From positions 1 to 30,095 of the forward strand of contig CAXNAA020000067.1 in assembly GCA_964200075.2 (NCBI GenBank): a stretch of 30,095 bases of DNA, in the 5' to 3' direction. Position numbers and translations under genes: made by a program. Below, one piece after another: positions 25,301 to 28,300 of the stretch. This DNA comes from Sphacelaria rigidula. Lineage: Eukaryota > Phaeophyceae > Sphacelariales. Positions within the stretch are counted from its first letter, which is position 1; every line of letters begins with the position of its first letter. The notes beneath the pieces are model-generated. The model made no database searches. It was given only the letters and a program-made list of their open reading frames with translations, and had not been told where the DNA came from.

Positions 25301-28300
25301 ACGACCAATACCACACAGTGTCAGTCACGCGAAACGACAACACCACATACAGCCTTACCTCAGGCTTGTCGCCCTTGCCCGCTAGGCTGCCCAGCCCGGC
25401 GCCGACCGCGCCCATAGTCGCCGCCCCTGCTGCGGCCAGGCCTGCAGTCGACGAACTGTCCCCGGTCTTCATGTCCACATCCGGAGCCGTCACCTCCACG
25501 CCGCCCGATGGCAACGACACATCCGCCGCCACGTCGGGCACAGCCGCATCTCCGGACACGTCCGGGACAGCAACGTCCACCGAACCAGACGGCAAAGCCA
25601 CATCTGCCGACACTCCCGGCACTGATACCTCTCCAGAGGGGAGAGACGCATCGCCAGATGGCAGATCCACCTTGCCCGTCATTGAAGGGACGTCTACGTC
25701 CACACCGCCTGAGGGCAGCGTGACATCAGTGCCCACGCCTGGCATGGACGTATCTCCCGAGACTTCGGGTACGGTAAAGTCAGCGCCCAGGCCCGGCACG
25801 GAAGCATCCACCGAAACATCTGGTAAAGACACATCGCCGCTCACGCTCGGCAAGGATGCGTCCGCCGAGACTTCCGGTAAAGACACGTCGCCGCTCACAT
25901 CGGGGACCGTAACATCAGCATCTGGCATCTGTAAAGCGAAGACGGCCGTCGGAGTTGGGAGAGTGATCAACTACGAATATTACGTACACGTGGACCACGC
26001 GCAGGGCTTGCACTGTTCACGGGAGTGTTCGCTCCACATTGTGACTGTTTCGATTGTGAACACCATGTATACTTGCACGAAATATCACAACAGCCGTGCG
26101 GAGACAACCGTGCTGACCTTCAACCCAGCCTTGCCGGAGGGCTTCTTGAACATCCCGCCAAATCCGAGACCCTTCTTCGGCTTTTTCACCTCTAGCGATG
26201 GCGACTCGACGGAGATGCTGGCATCGGGCACCTGCTCCGGCAAGCACACGAACACGCGGAAGTCCATTTCAGTAAGAGTGATCCGGGTGAGCCTCATGCA
26301 TAAACTCAGTACCGAGCCATGCTGTTCACAATGCTGCTTGGACGCCTCGTGGACTGGGGTAGGTCACACAGTTCAATGCGAGCTCGATTTACAATCGGGG
26401 GTGCGTGGGTAATGTTGGGATGGAGAGGGGGGGAGGGGGGTGCATGAGCTTTCCATGACGTGAACTCGCTTGTGTCCTTCTCTGACTGCTTTGCGCCTCA
26501 CTTGCTGGGTAAGGCCACACCGGACAGTTGTGCAACCAACAGGCGTGAAGGACAAACTGCCAGCAATACCTTTCATTCTTTTCCTCGTATCAACAATAAA
26601 ATGACATTCACAGCCGTCTAGATAATCAGTTGGAATCACGCCAGCACCGAAGCACCCACATGAAACAGGAGTATCGACTGTCGAGGTCTGGTTGCATACT
26701 GCGAAGGCTAGCGCATTGGTTTCGAAAGGGTCACAATATGACCCTACCTTACGGCCGCCGCCAATTCGGAATTCCTGTGCTGCGGATGTTGGAGAGCTAA
26801 TTTATGTTTGCGTGTCTACGTATGACTCCTCGTAAAAACTGCAATGGAATATTCGCAAAATCATCTCGTAGCGCCCAAGAACCTTGCGTAGGTTGCGGGT
26901 ATCTCCGGCGTGCGAACATATTCCTACAAGACAGTCACGATGTGACCCCCGTAGCAAGTGATTTCACGTGGAAGCCGCCTTATAAACTTGCGGGTAGACG
27001 CCCACTCCATGAGGCACTACGCTTATGAACGTGGATTCATGGAGTGAACTTTGAGGTCGCTGTTCAATACTGATCAATATCCCCTGCTTCCACCGGTGTC
27101 TTGGGGTTGCCGGGCTATATGGGAATACAGGAACGTTCAAAATACGGTAGAACCGATAGAAATTTCGTTGTACTGGACACTGATGATCTCAACTTCGAAT
27201 CTCTCAAGTAGGACGGGGAAAAGTGTGAACATGGAACTGATTGATATGATTGAGTCATTGTCGTACTTCAACTGATCCCCCAAGGGTCCAGTCGTGGTAA
27301 CACGTATTGTAGACAAAACTAGAAATGTAGCAAGAATATTCTCCACGATGGTCCACGAGGTCTTACTTCTTTCCTTTGCACGAGTAAGGCCAACTTTCAT
27401 TAGGTTACAGATTTTCGCTGAATTAATTTTTGTGTCAAACAATCCAATCGACCCTCATGTCGAGGTGCCGAACCCAACCTTGCAACAACCCATATCCTCC
27501 AACACACAGCAACGATCGGAGTCGGCACGTTTACATGACGTTCAGATAAACCTACCGAAGCAGCACGTGATGGCTTGAGGTACACTTGTAACGACACTAC
27601 ACACAGGCCTACCTCAGGCTTGTCACCCTTGCCCGCCAGACTGCCTAATCCGACCCCGACTGCGCCGACAGCCGCCGCTCCTGCTGCGGCCAGACCCGCA
27701 GTCAACGAGCTGTCCTTCGTCTCGATGTCTACATCCGGTGGCGTCACCTCCACACCGCCCGACGGCAACGACGCATCCGCCGCAATACTGTGCACAGTCG
27801 CATCTGACGACACTCCTGGCACATCTACATCAACCGAACCGGACGGCAGATCCATCTGCCCTGCCATCGAAGGGACCTCCACATCCACACCACCCGAGGG
27901 CAGGTTAACATCAGCGCCAACGCTCATTTCCGGCACGGATGCGGCGGCTGGGCCTTCCGGCAAAGAAACATCACCGCTCACATCGGGAACTGTTAGCTCA
28001 GCGTCCGGCATCTGCATCGTATCAGGTTATGAGGGCAAGCGAGGACATGAAAAACTCAGGATGGGAAATAGCGCATTTGACAGCCATGCCCAATGCTGGC
28101 AATTCCGTACAAGGTGGACGTTGTCTCAAACCGCGACCTGTTGCGATCGTGTGTACGTCAATGGAGCTCCCACCGCCGTGTCAACTCGACGGAGTATGCA
28201 CAAAAGCTATCGGAACAATCGACGCACTCTGACCTTCAAACCCGCCTTCACGGAGGGCTTCTTGAAGATCCCGCCGAACCCGAAGCCCTTCTTCGGCTTC

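Noticed and set aside
26700-26775. A second tRNA-Ser gene in the A2-to-B2 intron
   Set aside because: Only a box-A-like string and a perfect 7-base hairpin are visible. There is no acceptor stem and box B is broken; it is kept only as part of the shared-insertion finding.
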